From Strigops habroptila (Eukaryota; Chordata; Aves; Psittaciformes; Psittacidae), in the NCBI RefSeq assembly GCF_004027225.2, contig NC_044278.2:57157743-57221742 (forward strand): a DNA stretch of 64,000 bases, in the 5' to 3' direction. A program made the translations under genes and the position numbers. The notes under the pieces were generated by a model that saw nothing but the letters and a program-made list of their open reading frames with translations, made no database searches and had not been told where the DNA came from. Positions 41,401 through 51,637 of this stretch are shown piece after piece. The stretch's first letter is position 1. Each line of letters opens with the position of its first letter.

Positions 41401-42337
41401 GTAGAGGTTTCGAACTCCATCTCCAAGCACGGCAATTGCTCTCCAAATCCAGGCAAGAAATGGGGAAGGTTTTCCAAGAAAGTAATCTACGCAGGGGGTC
41501 CAAGGTGTATTCTTATATTCTAAAGGTCCATCTTATATACTAGCAACTAGGTAATTTGCTGTAACAAAGCACATGCCAGAAGCCTGAATTAAATCTTAAC
41601 AAGGAAACAAGAACCAAAGAGCTCACTCACCTTCTTATTCTCCTTCCTAATTCCAATACAATAATATGGAGATTAAGAAGCCCAGAACATACAGGAAACA
41701 GAGCAGCCATTGCAGTCATTTCACTCCACAGGGAGAACTACTTCCATTTAATACAGCATCTGCGCAACCAGACTTGAACAGGTCTACAAGACAGCTGAGG
41801 ATGTCCAACCTTCAATGTATCTGAGATCTTCAGACAAAAATTCTACTACCCGATAAAGGGTGCAGCCTTTTATGACAGCTGACAGCAAGCAAGACAGAAG
41901 CAAGTAAGTTTCTGCAGGAATCGCTGTCTTCTGTAATGGAGCCCAACACCCTCTGAAGATCACATGGCTCTTTTGCCACACTTTGGCAGGGTTCTTTGTT
42001 TCTCCATGGCTCCCTACAAGCTACCACCCACTATCGATTAAGTTAAAATTAGCTCATTAAAAATAAACTAAATCACAGGCAAACTTGTCATCTATCAAGA
42101 AAAATGCATACAGCTTAGATACAGATACTTGAAAACAGCACTCAAATCATGATTTGCTAACTACTTGGTACTGCCAGCAGGGAGCAGTGAATAAAGGAGG
42201 TCACATCCATCCCAAAGTTTGGAAAGTGCCAGAACTTCTTCATTTAAGAATACTGAATTTCAGGGTCTTGCCAAAAATACATGTGCCCTTCCCCATTTGC
42301 ACTGAAAGTCAGAGAGACTTGTGAAAAAAATGCCAAG
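32426..42337. other. Non-coding region
   Basis: Nearly 10 kb with no recognised element or exon. Slightly richer GC patches near 34.2, 36.9 and 39.6 kb carry open frames of up to 153 codons without recognisable similarity. Confidence 0.65.
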
Positions 42338-42550
42338 ATATAAGGAAGAGAATCTTCCCTGTGAGGGTGGTGAGGCTCTGGAACATGCTACCCAAGAAAG
42401 TTGTGGCCGCCCCATCCCTGGCAGGGCTCAAAGCCATGTTGGATAGGGCTTTGAGCCACCTGGTCTTGTGGAAGTTGTCCCTGCCCATGGCAGGGGGGTT
42501 GGAACTGGATGATCTTAAGGCCCTTTCCAACCAAAACTGTTCTATGATAA
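42338..42550 (+). mobile_element. CR1 LINE 3' fragment (sense)
   Basis: A sense CR1 copy running from GTGAGGGTGGTGAGGCTCTG through GGGGGGTTGGAACTGGATGA to a TTCTATGATA tail. About 213 bp, 5' truncated. Confidence 0.92.
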
Positions 42551-43813
42551 GATACTGCATTCTCCAAGTTCCTAGAAGCAAGGTAGCCCATTGAAATAAA
42601 ATCTTTGAAAGCAGGAAAAGCCTTAGTAAGTTTTTAAATTAGGAGATTTTAAATTTTTGAAAAAAAATTTTTAAATTTTTCAAAAAAGCATTAAGCAATC
42701 AGTGGTTTATTAACCTTGTTTCCCAGGACAGCAGGGTTGTGCTACCTCATCTCCCTTGCTTTAGAGTTTGAGAGCATACAAACACAGAAGAGTCTCTGCT
42801 GCTGCTGCTTAAAAAATAAGGCAGCAAGACCTTCCCAGCTAGCTCTCTACTGCCAATGCAGACAGGCTCAGTAATACAAACATCTGAGGAAAGAATGATA
42901 TCGGCCTGCGGCTGGAGAGCAATTGTCAACATGGTGCCTCATAGTCCAGGCAAAAGCCCCTCTCCCGTCCATGCATCCCATCCTTAGATTCAACCTGCAT
43001 ATATTGCCTTTACCCATTGTACAGAGAAAAAATGTATGGCACTGGGACAAAGCTGCAGCTTCATTCTTACACTGCTCCATCAAAGCCATGTGAAACAGAT
43101 GATGGTGCCTCAGTACTGCAAAGGACTCTCTCTATATATTATATTTCACAACCGTATTCTAGTTTCATAAACGAGCAAAAATCTGAAATATGCACCAAAC
43201 TAAACACACAATCTGTTTCCTTTTAAGGCTTCTCTACATTGCGAAAGGAATAAAGAAGGCTGGTCTGGAATAAATTAAGGGAGGTTAAATGTTCTTCAAC
43301 ATCCTGTCACTTTGCACTGCGCGTTCTGCTCACAAAGTTCAGCTCTTCTACTCCCCAAACGATGGCATCACTGATGAAAAAGCAGAGCTCCCTAAAGAGC
43401 ATTATGTGTCACCAGACAACAACTGCCAACAGACACTCTCATTTTCCTGATTTTCCCTTTTTCCAACTCCTGCTACCAACCCTGGATGGATAGTCCCACC
43501 TCAGGATGGTTCCCCCTGCAGTTTCCATGCCTCCTTTTGAGCAGCAAAGCATGCGGGTGCGAAGTAGTGAAGCACTACTTTCGGCTACTTGCAACCATAC
43601 CACCTTGCCTTGGGGTAACTCTAGCACTGCAACAAGCGTGGCCCGCCACAAATATCTTGGGGACACAGGGACTGCCAGCCTGCTGCTCAACAAACCCATG
43701 TCATAGCACAAAGTTGTGAAAAACAGCATCCAGGTGAATATTGAAAAGCATAGATCTCATAAATATACCTAAAAATAGGAACACGCAGGAGCTTTCAAGC
43801 ACCCTCTTAAAAC
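42551..43813. other. Non-coding region between two CR1 copies
   Basis: Nothing recognised except an AT-rich inverted repeat at 42.65 kb. Confidence 0.7.
42654..42686. repeat. AT-rich inverted repeat
   Basis: Arms TTTTTGAAAAA (42654-42664) and TTTTTCAAAAA (42676-42686) are complementary around an 11-bp AT spacer. Likely chance in AT-rich DNA. Confidence 0.5.
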
Positions 43814-44222
43814 ATGGAATCACAGACTGGTTTGGGTTGGAAGGGACCCTAAAGGCCACCCAGTTCCAACCCCCCTGCCATGGGCAGGGACACCTTCCAC
43901 TAGACCAGGTTGCTCAAAGCCCCATCCAGCCTGGCCTTGAACACTGCCAGGGATGGGGCAGCCACACCTTCTCTGGGCAACCTGTGCCAGCGCCTCACCA
44001 CCCTCACAGTAAAGAACTTCTTCTTAATATCTAACCTAAATTTCCCCTGTGTCAGTTTAAAGCCATTCCCCTTGTCCTGTCACTACACGCCCTTGTAAAA
44101 AGTCCCTCTCTGGATTTCTTGTAGGCCCCCTTTAGGTACTGGAAGGCTGCTAGAAGGTCTCTCAGGAGCCTTCTCTTCTCCAGGCTGCACAACCCCAGCT
44201 CCCTCAGCCTGTCTTCACAGGA
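43814..44222 (-). mobile_element. CR1 LINE 3' fragment with ORF2 end (antisense), abutting the CpG island
   Basis: The longest CR1 copy in the window, about 409 bp. Antisense tail at 43814, UTR, then ORF2 C-terminal coding on the minus strand including [19 protein letters not shown]. The frame runs on beyond 44222 into the CpG island, but that extension is not element sequence. Confidence 0.93.
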
Positions 44223-44249
44223 AATAAAAATTAAAAGCAACCTCACCCT

Positions 44250-45060
44250 TTCTGTTGACGCCTCACTCTCGCATCCCTTCCCAAGGCAGCCGCTCGTACG
44301 CCCTGACTCGCACACGGCAGCCCGGCACGGCTCACCCACGCTCCCGCGGACGCCCAGCACGAACCCTGACCAACGACAGCCGCGCACCAGCGTACCCAGC
44401 AACGCCGCTACACGCAGCATCACGCAGCAGAGGACCACACCGATGGCCGAAGCCGCGGCACGATGCAAGCCCCGGGTGCCAGGGCCTCCCCAAGATGGGG
44501 GCGAGGCGCTCCCAGCGGCGGCAGGCGGCGAGGAGAGGCCAACGGCCGCCCCCCCTCACCCGGAGCTGTCAGCGGCGCCTCCCGCCTCAGCCGCACCAGC
44601 CCCGGAGATGCACCTTCTCCCTCCGGCGCCCGCCTCAGGGTGCGGCGGCGCAGCTCCCGGCCGCTCCCGGAGCCCGCCAGGCGACCCCCGCTTACCTCCG
44701 CAGCCGCGGTTCGCCACAGCCGCCGGCCCCGCACCCTCAGCGGCTCCGGCGGCCCGACGCGCGCCGGCGCCCGCCCGCTCGTGACGGCACCGGGAGCGGC
44801 GGCCCCGCCCCGCCGCTGGGCCCGGCCCCCTGCGGCCGCCCGGCCCCGCAGGGCCCCGCCGCGGGGGGCGGGCACGGGAAGGACAGCCTCGCCCTCCCTC
44901 TCGGCCGGGCTGAAACGAGCCTGTGTCGGTAGGGCTGCAGGTGCGGGGCTGCCTGCCGGCCCCCGGGCCAGCCGCCTGCCCCTTGGTGCTTTGTCATCCC
45001 CGGCTCCACGGCATCCAAACCCACAGAAACTGGGTTCGCTTGTAACGTCATCTGCAGGCA
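44250..45060. promoter_or_regulatory. CpG-island promoter, probably firing leftward (minus strand)
   Basis: A dense CpG/GC block of about 0.8 kb, isolated in AT-rich DNA. Reading frames on all strands stay open here only because stop codons are AT-rich. They are arginine/proline/alanine-rich and are not taken as proteins. Directional evidence is a strong minus-strand donor CGGAG|GTAAGC (exon end 44696). The best plus-strand donors (GTGCGG, GTAGGG) are poor. A CRE-like TAACGTCA lies at 45043-45050. The downstream gene is not identified. In human, COA5 is flanked by INPP4A, whose first exon is non-coding, but there INPP4A points toward COA5. Confidence 0.7.
44696..44900 (-). other. Candidate non-coding first exon of an unidentified leftward gene
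   Basis: A GC-rich segment ending in the consensus donor GTAAGC at 44695. The upstream edge is a guess. No convincing start codon context or protein-like frame is seen, so it is treated as 5' UTR. No following exon was identified to the left, implying an intron of more than 40 kb or an unrecognised non-coding RNA. Confidence 0.35.
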
Positions 45061-46139
45061 GGAACTGGGGATTCTAAGACAGAAAACGCCACGGGGCTGA
45101 GAAGAACCCGCACCGCAGATGTGAAGTTTGAGCCAAATTATTTGAGATAACAATCCAGAATATTTTTTTTCTCTGCTAATAAAAATGTCAGCATGTTTCC
45201 TCTGTTTGTCCTTACTCAATTGAAGTGCCACTTGAAGCTACTCGACGCTGGATCAACCAGCCATGGTTGCTGAAACTACTGCATAGCTGGAGCCAGGGCT
45301 CTGTTTCTTAATCAATCTCTACACCACAGTGCTGTCAGTGAGGGACTTAACCTGCTCAAGCAGTGCTAAGTGTAATTTGAAAGACTGTAAGGAGAGGTCA
45401 CAGTCCAGCTCTTGACTCATTCTGTTATTTTCACATGGCACACAAACGCCGAGGAGAAGGCAGGCTACTCGCAAGCTACTCTGTGGGAACTCCCCGGAGG
45501 TCTGCGAGGGGCTCCTGCGCACAGGAAACACCCTGAAGTGGGGAATCTGGGAGATGATACACACACAGACACACTCCTCTGGATGCCTCCAGCCAATTGT
45601 GCATGACCCGCAGAGGACAGCTGCCAACTACCAGCTGAGTCAGTCCTAACACCACTCCAAGTGTAAGAATCTTAACTTGCCTGTTGCAGCTCCCCAGTGC
45701 TGGAAGCTGCCAGCTCAAGTCCTCAGTATGATCTGAATTTGGATGGAGAAGCCAGGAGACACACCTTGAATTTTTCATTTTCCTTTCCACCTGTCAACAG
45801 TGAAATTCCATGCAAGCACTTCTTCAAAATCACATAGAACTTGGGAGAGGACGCATTTTCAAGGCCTTGTCAAACATATGGGATTTTTAACATTTATCTT
45901 TGGTCATAGTTTGGCACAAAGCTAATGAACACATGCCACATTTTTAAACAAGGAGACAGAAAATAGGAGCTCCTCTGTATACCACACAAGCTTAAAGCCA
46001 TCCTCTCATAAAAACATTAAATATACTTGGCCAGAACAGGCTAGAAAGCATGCAGACACTGTCACTAGCACACTTTGTTGAATGTTAAGTGGCAGTGTTA
46101 AGAAGCATAAAACATCATGGTTTATCTGTAGCTAATTGT
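45061..46139. other. Non-coding region right of the CpG island
   Basis: Moderate GC just beside the island, then AT-rich. No exon found. Confidence 0.7.
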
Positions 46140-47040
46140 AATTGATTATCAGAAGGGAGTTGTGTTTGAGTAGAGGTACTTGGAGAGCTGTCCTGGGACC
46201 CTTACCAGGTTCAAGACTACTCAATATTTTCCTCAAAGATGTAGAAGTGTGTATAAGCTCACTGCTGATTATATTTGTGGACAACACAAAAGCTGGCACT
46301 ATGGTGAGCTAAAGAATTGGACCATCACATAAGAGTTCTGGAATAGCTGATAAAGCGTACTGTTCAAAATTATTATTATTATTTTTTATAGCCAAAGCTC
46401 AGGTTACACATCCAGGAAAAGAACACAAAGCCACACCTTGAACACTGGGGAAAGAGCTGGCCGAAAAACTATTGACTCTGAAAAAGGGATCATAATGGAC
46501 AAGGAATTGAACACGAGATCCCAACTTACCACTTGTCACAAAATGTGACGTGTCTCAGAAGCACATCAACAGCGTGCAAAGAAAAAGGGGATTTTACCCA
46601 TATGTAGATCACTAAAAAAAGCCCATACAACATAAAAGGGATTTATCTCCTTCTTAAAAGAAGATTACAAATATGTGAAGGGACTAAGGAAGACAGGCAT
46701 AACACAAGATTTCAGGAAGTCAATCCATGCATTTCATCAAAAAAATATTAAGAGCACACTTATCTTCCCCTCCCCCCCCCCCCCCCCCAAGTTTTAAATG
46801 CATTCCCAGCAAGAAAATAAAACCTAGGGCCAACCTCTTTTGCAGAGCCATCCCCATCTCTTCTTCTGCAAGTGAAAGCTGAAGTCAAATTCTGATCACC
46901 AGACAGACTTGCGCTTTTAAAAGCAGGATTACTAGCTACTGGAACACACTATCAAAAGAAAACATTTTATGCCCTTTTCAAGAGCCAGTGCCTTTCTCTA
47001 GCATAAAAACCTTCAAGAAGGTCACACTCGATAAAGGGTG
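46140..47040 (+). mobile_element. Decayed LINE (CR1/L2-like) reverse-transcriptase remnant
   Basis: At 46190-46309 a 40-codon frame begins VLGPLPGSRLLNIFLKDVE and continues LLIIFVDNTKAG. This corresponds to the RT stretch VLGP..LFNIF..DL..FADDTK of non-LTR elements. The catalytic FADD box has become FVDN (46274-46285). Further right, DKELNTRSQLTTCH-like and YWNTL..SIKTFKK-like pieces appear in shifting frames, consistent with the rest of ORF2. A 17-bp poly-C run interrupts it. The element is old and inactive, its boundaries are approximate and the family is uncertain. Confidence 0.6.
46772..46788 (+). repeat. Poly-C run (17 bp)
   Basis: Seventeen consecutive Cs preceded by CCCCT, within the LINE remnant. 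Confidence 0.95.
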
Positions 47041-50000
47041 TCAAACTTACCTAGACTGCTAATATGAAGTGGGAAGGGACACTTCACCAGATGCCCAATC
47101 TCAGCTGATAAAGGACTTTATGTAGTTTCTGCCTTTATACTGAGCAATGCAAAAGCTCACACATCTGACAATGAATCCCCTCAACACACTATCTACCTCC
47201 ATCTTCCTTAAGATGCCAGCGATCTGACAACCTCCAACAGATTTCTTCCCACTCAGACTTCCAGAAGCCATCCTGCTATAGCCATTAGAGAAGTATGGCT
47301 GATACAGAAACAAACGCCCGAGATTCAAGGGCAGTATCTAACAAATATTACACCTCTGTGACCTATGTACCAAAAAGACTTCAGAACTTCCCCCGCCAAA
47401 AGGGCCTCAAAGATTCCTGCCATAAACTAACAGAAAAACTCTATATTCCTCATCTTTCATGATAATGAAGGACAACACAATACACTTTCACAGTAGCACA
47501 GTTCTCATTAGAACTTACAAATTACGAGCCAATTTCTACATTCATATTTTTTCCTAGCTTCTTTCAAAGTAATAGTACTGATAATGCAAAACCAGAATTT
47601 TCTTCCCTCAGAATGTCAACCAAGTCATTGTGGAGCATACCACTTACAGAAATTGACAATTTTCTGCAGGTATCTGCAGCAAAACTGTGCCAGAAACAGG
47701 TAATTCAGCATGCACATTTGGGAAAAGGATCTCAAGGTTTCTGGTTACTATTCTGTCAAGAACAGTTTATGACTGAAATGAAAACTGTCACGCTCTTCAG
47801 CTTTAAACAATGAGATACAGATTTAGAATAAATGCACGTATTTTAAATGACCACATATCAAGTGCTAAGGCAGCATGAGGACTTGTGAAATTCATCATGA
47901 CAGCAAAGCTGCTACAGTTCTGTATTTCTAAGTTTTCCAACCAAAGGCTTAAACAACAGATACTGCTTACCACCTACATCCTGTGACTGCATTTTTAGAG
48001 GATGATTTCACTTAGCGCTCTTCTTAAGAGCAGAAGGTGTCAGTCTAGTTTGTTTCAGGATTCCACTGAAATAATACTATTATTTTAAAAGTCTGGTTTG
48101 ACAAAAAAAGCCTATCATCCAACCTGCTACTCCCCAGAAACTTGGAAGTGAAGAGAGAATACACAACCAATTTCTTATGCCAACCACTGAATAATGAAGC
48201 CCTTTGTAATACAAATGCATACATTCTGGAAGCAGAAAAGCTTTCAGAAGTGCATACTTGTTAAACGCCAACCCCTTTCTCTCTCTTTTCAATATATGTA
48301 CACATGGGCCTTCATTAAACAGATTTAGCTTAAACAATGTGCCTAACTTCATACTAACTTGAAAGAACAGATTTAATGCCCTAAAGAATTTTCAAACCAG
48401 AGTAAATGAGTATGGCCCATTTTTTATCAGAATAAACATGTGGGTAGTTCTGCAGCATGTGTTTACAGCTATGTAAATACAAACGTGGTTGCAGGACTGG
48501 ACCATGGAGAGAACACATTAACTGATGAAACCAGATGCAGCAATGCAGACAGGTCCTAATACAGATGGAGCCACAGTCTGCAACATGAATCTTGACAGCA
48601 CTCAACACCCTTTGACTCTGCCACTGTGTAAAATAAATGAGAGAAATTAGAGCAGCAGTGAACGGTTTTTGCAATACTGTGCCCTGTACTTACACAATAC
48701 AAATTATTAGCACTGCATAGATTTGTGATTCTAAAACCAATAAGAGCCTTTTGGCACCATTTCAACCTTTTGTTTTCAGCAGTCCAATTTCGCAGATTCA
48801 AACACAGTACATGTTCAATCCTGCAAAATCTACCACAGACTACAAATATGTATTTTTTTAATACAAGCCAATGGTGTACCTCAAAGCATGAGACTTAAGA
48901 ATACCAATATATTCAAATAAAAACATTTTGTGTGTAAGGAAAAAGCTGGAATCGTATACACAAATTTGTAGTACTTCGGGCTTTCTGTTAATGAAACTAA
49001 TTCTTTTTCACATAAGGAACATTAATAGCTCTCAAGTAGGACAGTGCACAAAAGCCCAAGACAATTATATAATTAATCATTTTTAGACAGAATGCTATGT
49101 TACACAATACTGGATCAAACAACGACAGTCTCTCAAGCAAGTCAGTATCTTGATACATATTATATGCATTTTTATACTTTCCAAGCAGCTTTGTGAACCA
49201 TCAGGAAATTTCAACACTAGGACTCCACTGGATCAATACACATATTCTGTTAAATTAACAGAATGTCCAATAGCAAACACTGCATTTAAATGCAGCACTT
49301 GATCTCCACCAGAACTAACTAGTTAAAAATAACCAGTTGTCTGCTCTTTTCCAAAAGGAGCTGCTGCAGTGCCATTAGGTGAGACTTAGTCATTATGGCT
49401 AAGAAAGGAACAGATCACCTGAACCATCAAGCCTATAGGCCACTCTGCCAGGGCAGACTATGGAAAAGTCCTTGACTACTAAAACCGCATACCATTCCCA
49501 CTCTTCTCCCTGACATTTAACTTCCTGCCAAGAGGCTTTAAATTTAGTTTTACTCCCTTTTTTTAATGTCTTTTTCTTTTCCAAAGGGAGAAGGCTTGTG
49601 AGTAAAAACTTGAAATTAGAGTGTTTTAATTAATACTCTTACAGGATTTATATACAATTTATCAACTGTAACTATAATACAGTATTTATACAACACCAAT
49701 TTATCATTTTAAAATATGTAAAGAGATGATATGGTAACTAGGGAAAACAAAGTATGTTTACAGCACTTCGACAAATGAACTAGCTTTCACTTCATCAACA
49801 GAACATGAAAATGTGAAATCGGTGTTGATTTATGATTGCAAAAATAAAATCCTACACATACAAGGAATATAAACACACTTTGCAGTTGCTTAAGACAGAC
49901 AGAATTAAATAATCAACACGCACTCATTCACTGAAGTCATCAATTTTACAAGCCTAAGTGTTGCACGCATCTGTTCAGACTAAATGTAAATCAGCCACAT

Positions 50001-51395
50001 GGCTATAAGTTTCAGCCAAGAAGTTACAATGACTCTCTCCCCTCTCCCTATTTCCTAATCTTGTTTCTGATCAGCTTGTCTGAAGTTATTTGAGTTTCCA
50101 CATGTAAGAGCTACAGTATCACTTAGTTCTTAAAGGAGGTGTCTACCTCACTGAAGAAAGGAAAAAGAAATATTCTTCAGAAACAAGTTCTTAAACAGAA
50201 CCAGTAAGTATTGATCACAGTCATGGTTTAAGCACTATTTAATGCTTGTTAGTGCCATAAATCCTGCTTCCTTACCAGAGCGGGGCAAAAGAGACTAGCT
50301 GATAGATGTTATCTATCTTGAAGAACACTGTCATACCTCAGATGGATCTGTCACAGCCATCCTCGATCAAAGGAAAGCAAAACAATAATTCTCTCTTAAT
50401 TTCTTTGCTTTTTCACTTCAGTTGTTTTGTAACTTATGAAACTATATGAAATTTGACTAAGCACTAAAATTCTCAAGGAAGAGCAAGTTTTAAGAAGTAT
50501 ATGGCAGAAACTAGTTGCCATTTAAGTGAATGACAATTTGAGTATTTTATACCCATAAATATGAACCAAAGATTTCAGAGAGAAGTGACAAAGTAAAAAC
50601 AAGAATACTGCTTACACAAAGTAGAAAGTAAATTTGTGGAACACTACTTCTATAAACACAATAAAGTCCAGATCATCATCCCTCATTTGGATTAGTATTT
50701 ATACAACTGCTTGGAAAATTATGCAGAAAGATCATTCAGGGTCATCTCAAGAGGAACTTAAATACTGCTGTAAATACTTCTAAAACACAGTTAATAGCAG
50801 CCATGATCTCCTCAACTGTTGGCTTGAGGAACACCTTTCTCACCCATCCAAAGATACACAATTAGCTACAACCAAGCATACAGCTTTCAAGTCATTGATT
50901 AGGATAATGCTATAGTTCTCTTGGACTTCTGTCAATACAATAAAGACGACGGATTACTTGAAAGATAAATCAGACATCTTTTGATTTAGAGTAACCAAAT
51001 GTAAATCCAGTTGCCCAACAAGACTAGACAGTGCTAATAACCATTTACATCAATCATCACATTAAAGGGATTTGTAGCAAGAGGAAAGAGATGCCACCCT
51101 TTACATGTGGGACTGGAAAAACATCACTGCTCCTACCTGTTAGTGCAGGTTTATTGGGTAGCAAACCTACTGGGGTGGAAACAGTTTGCACATACATTTC
51201 AGAACCTCGTTCAACTCCTCATCTCTGAAAACAGCTCTATCCTGAAGTATCCTCTGGGATACCAGTCGAGTGAACTCCCAGTTTCACATCATATGCTATG
51301 TGTAATAGTAGAACATGTTCAGAATTGGTAAAACTGCAAAAGACAACTTCAAAACAGAATGATAACTTCTGCAGCTTACTCTGGATTTTATGTAT
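47041..51395. other. Non-coding region downstream of COA5
   Basis: AT-rich with no recognised repeat or exon. I looked here for the end of INPP4A, which neighbours COA5 in human, and saw none of its conserved motifs. Confidence 0.65.
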
Positions 51396-51637
51396 TTTAT
51401 TGCAAGCACGTGTCAAGTCCCCATTTTGGCCAGAACTTGCAGTTCTACACTTGCCTTCTTTTTAACATTTAAATGCACATCCAGGTCAATCTATTGGAAT
51501 ACTCAGGAGTAGGTACCTTCCACGAAATTACTGTATAAAAGGAGGCAGCAGATACTGTCTTCTTCCTTTAGTCTCTATTTTGGGTAAAGTGCTGCTGAGC
51601 CCTGATTTCCCACGGCTGGGTCTCTTCATGGGGACTT
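51396..51637 (-). other. COA5: COA5 3' UTR with AATAAA at 51401-51396
   Basis: Downstream of the COA5 stop the first clear minus-strand AATAAA is at 51401-51396, giving a 3' UTR of roughly 240-265 nt. A longer UTR using a further-left signal cannot be excluded. Confidence 0.5.

Noticed and set aside
44255-45077. Long overlapping open frames (up to 225 codons) on both strands
   Set aside because: They lie in a CpG island where stop codons are rare. The products are low-complexity Arg/Pro/Ala-rich with no domain, and frames on both strands are equally open.
1-51395. INPP4A coding exons expected left of COA5 from human gene order
   Set aside because: None of the conserved INPP4A motifs I know was seen on the plus strand, so the gene's coding part is not placed in the window.
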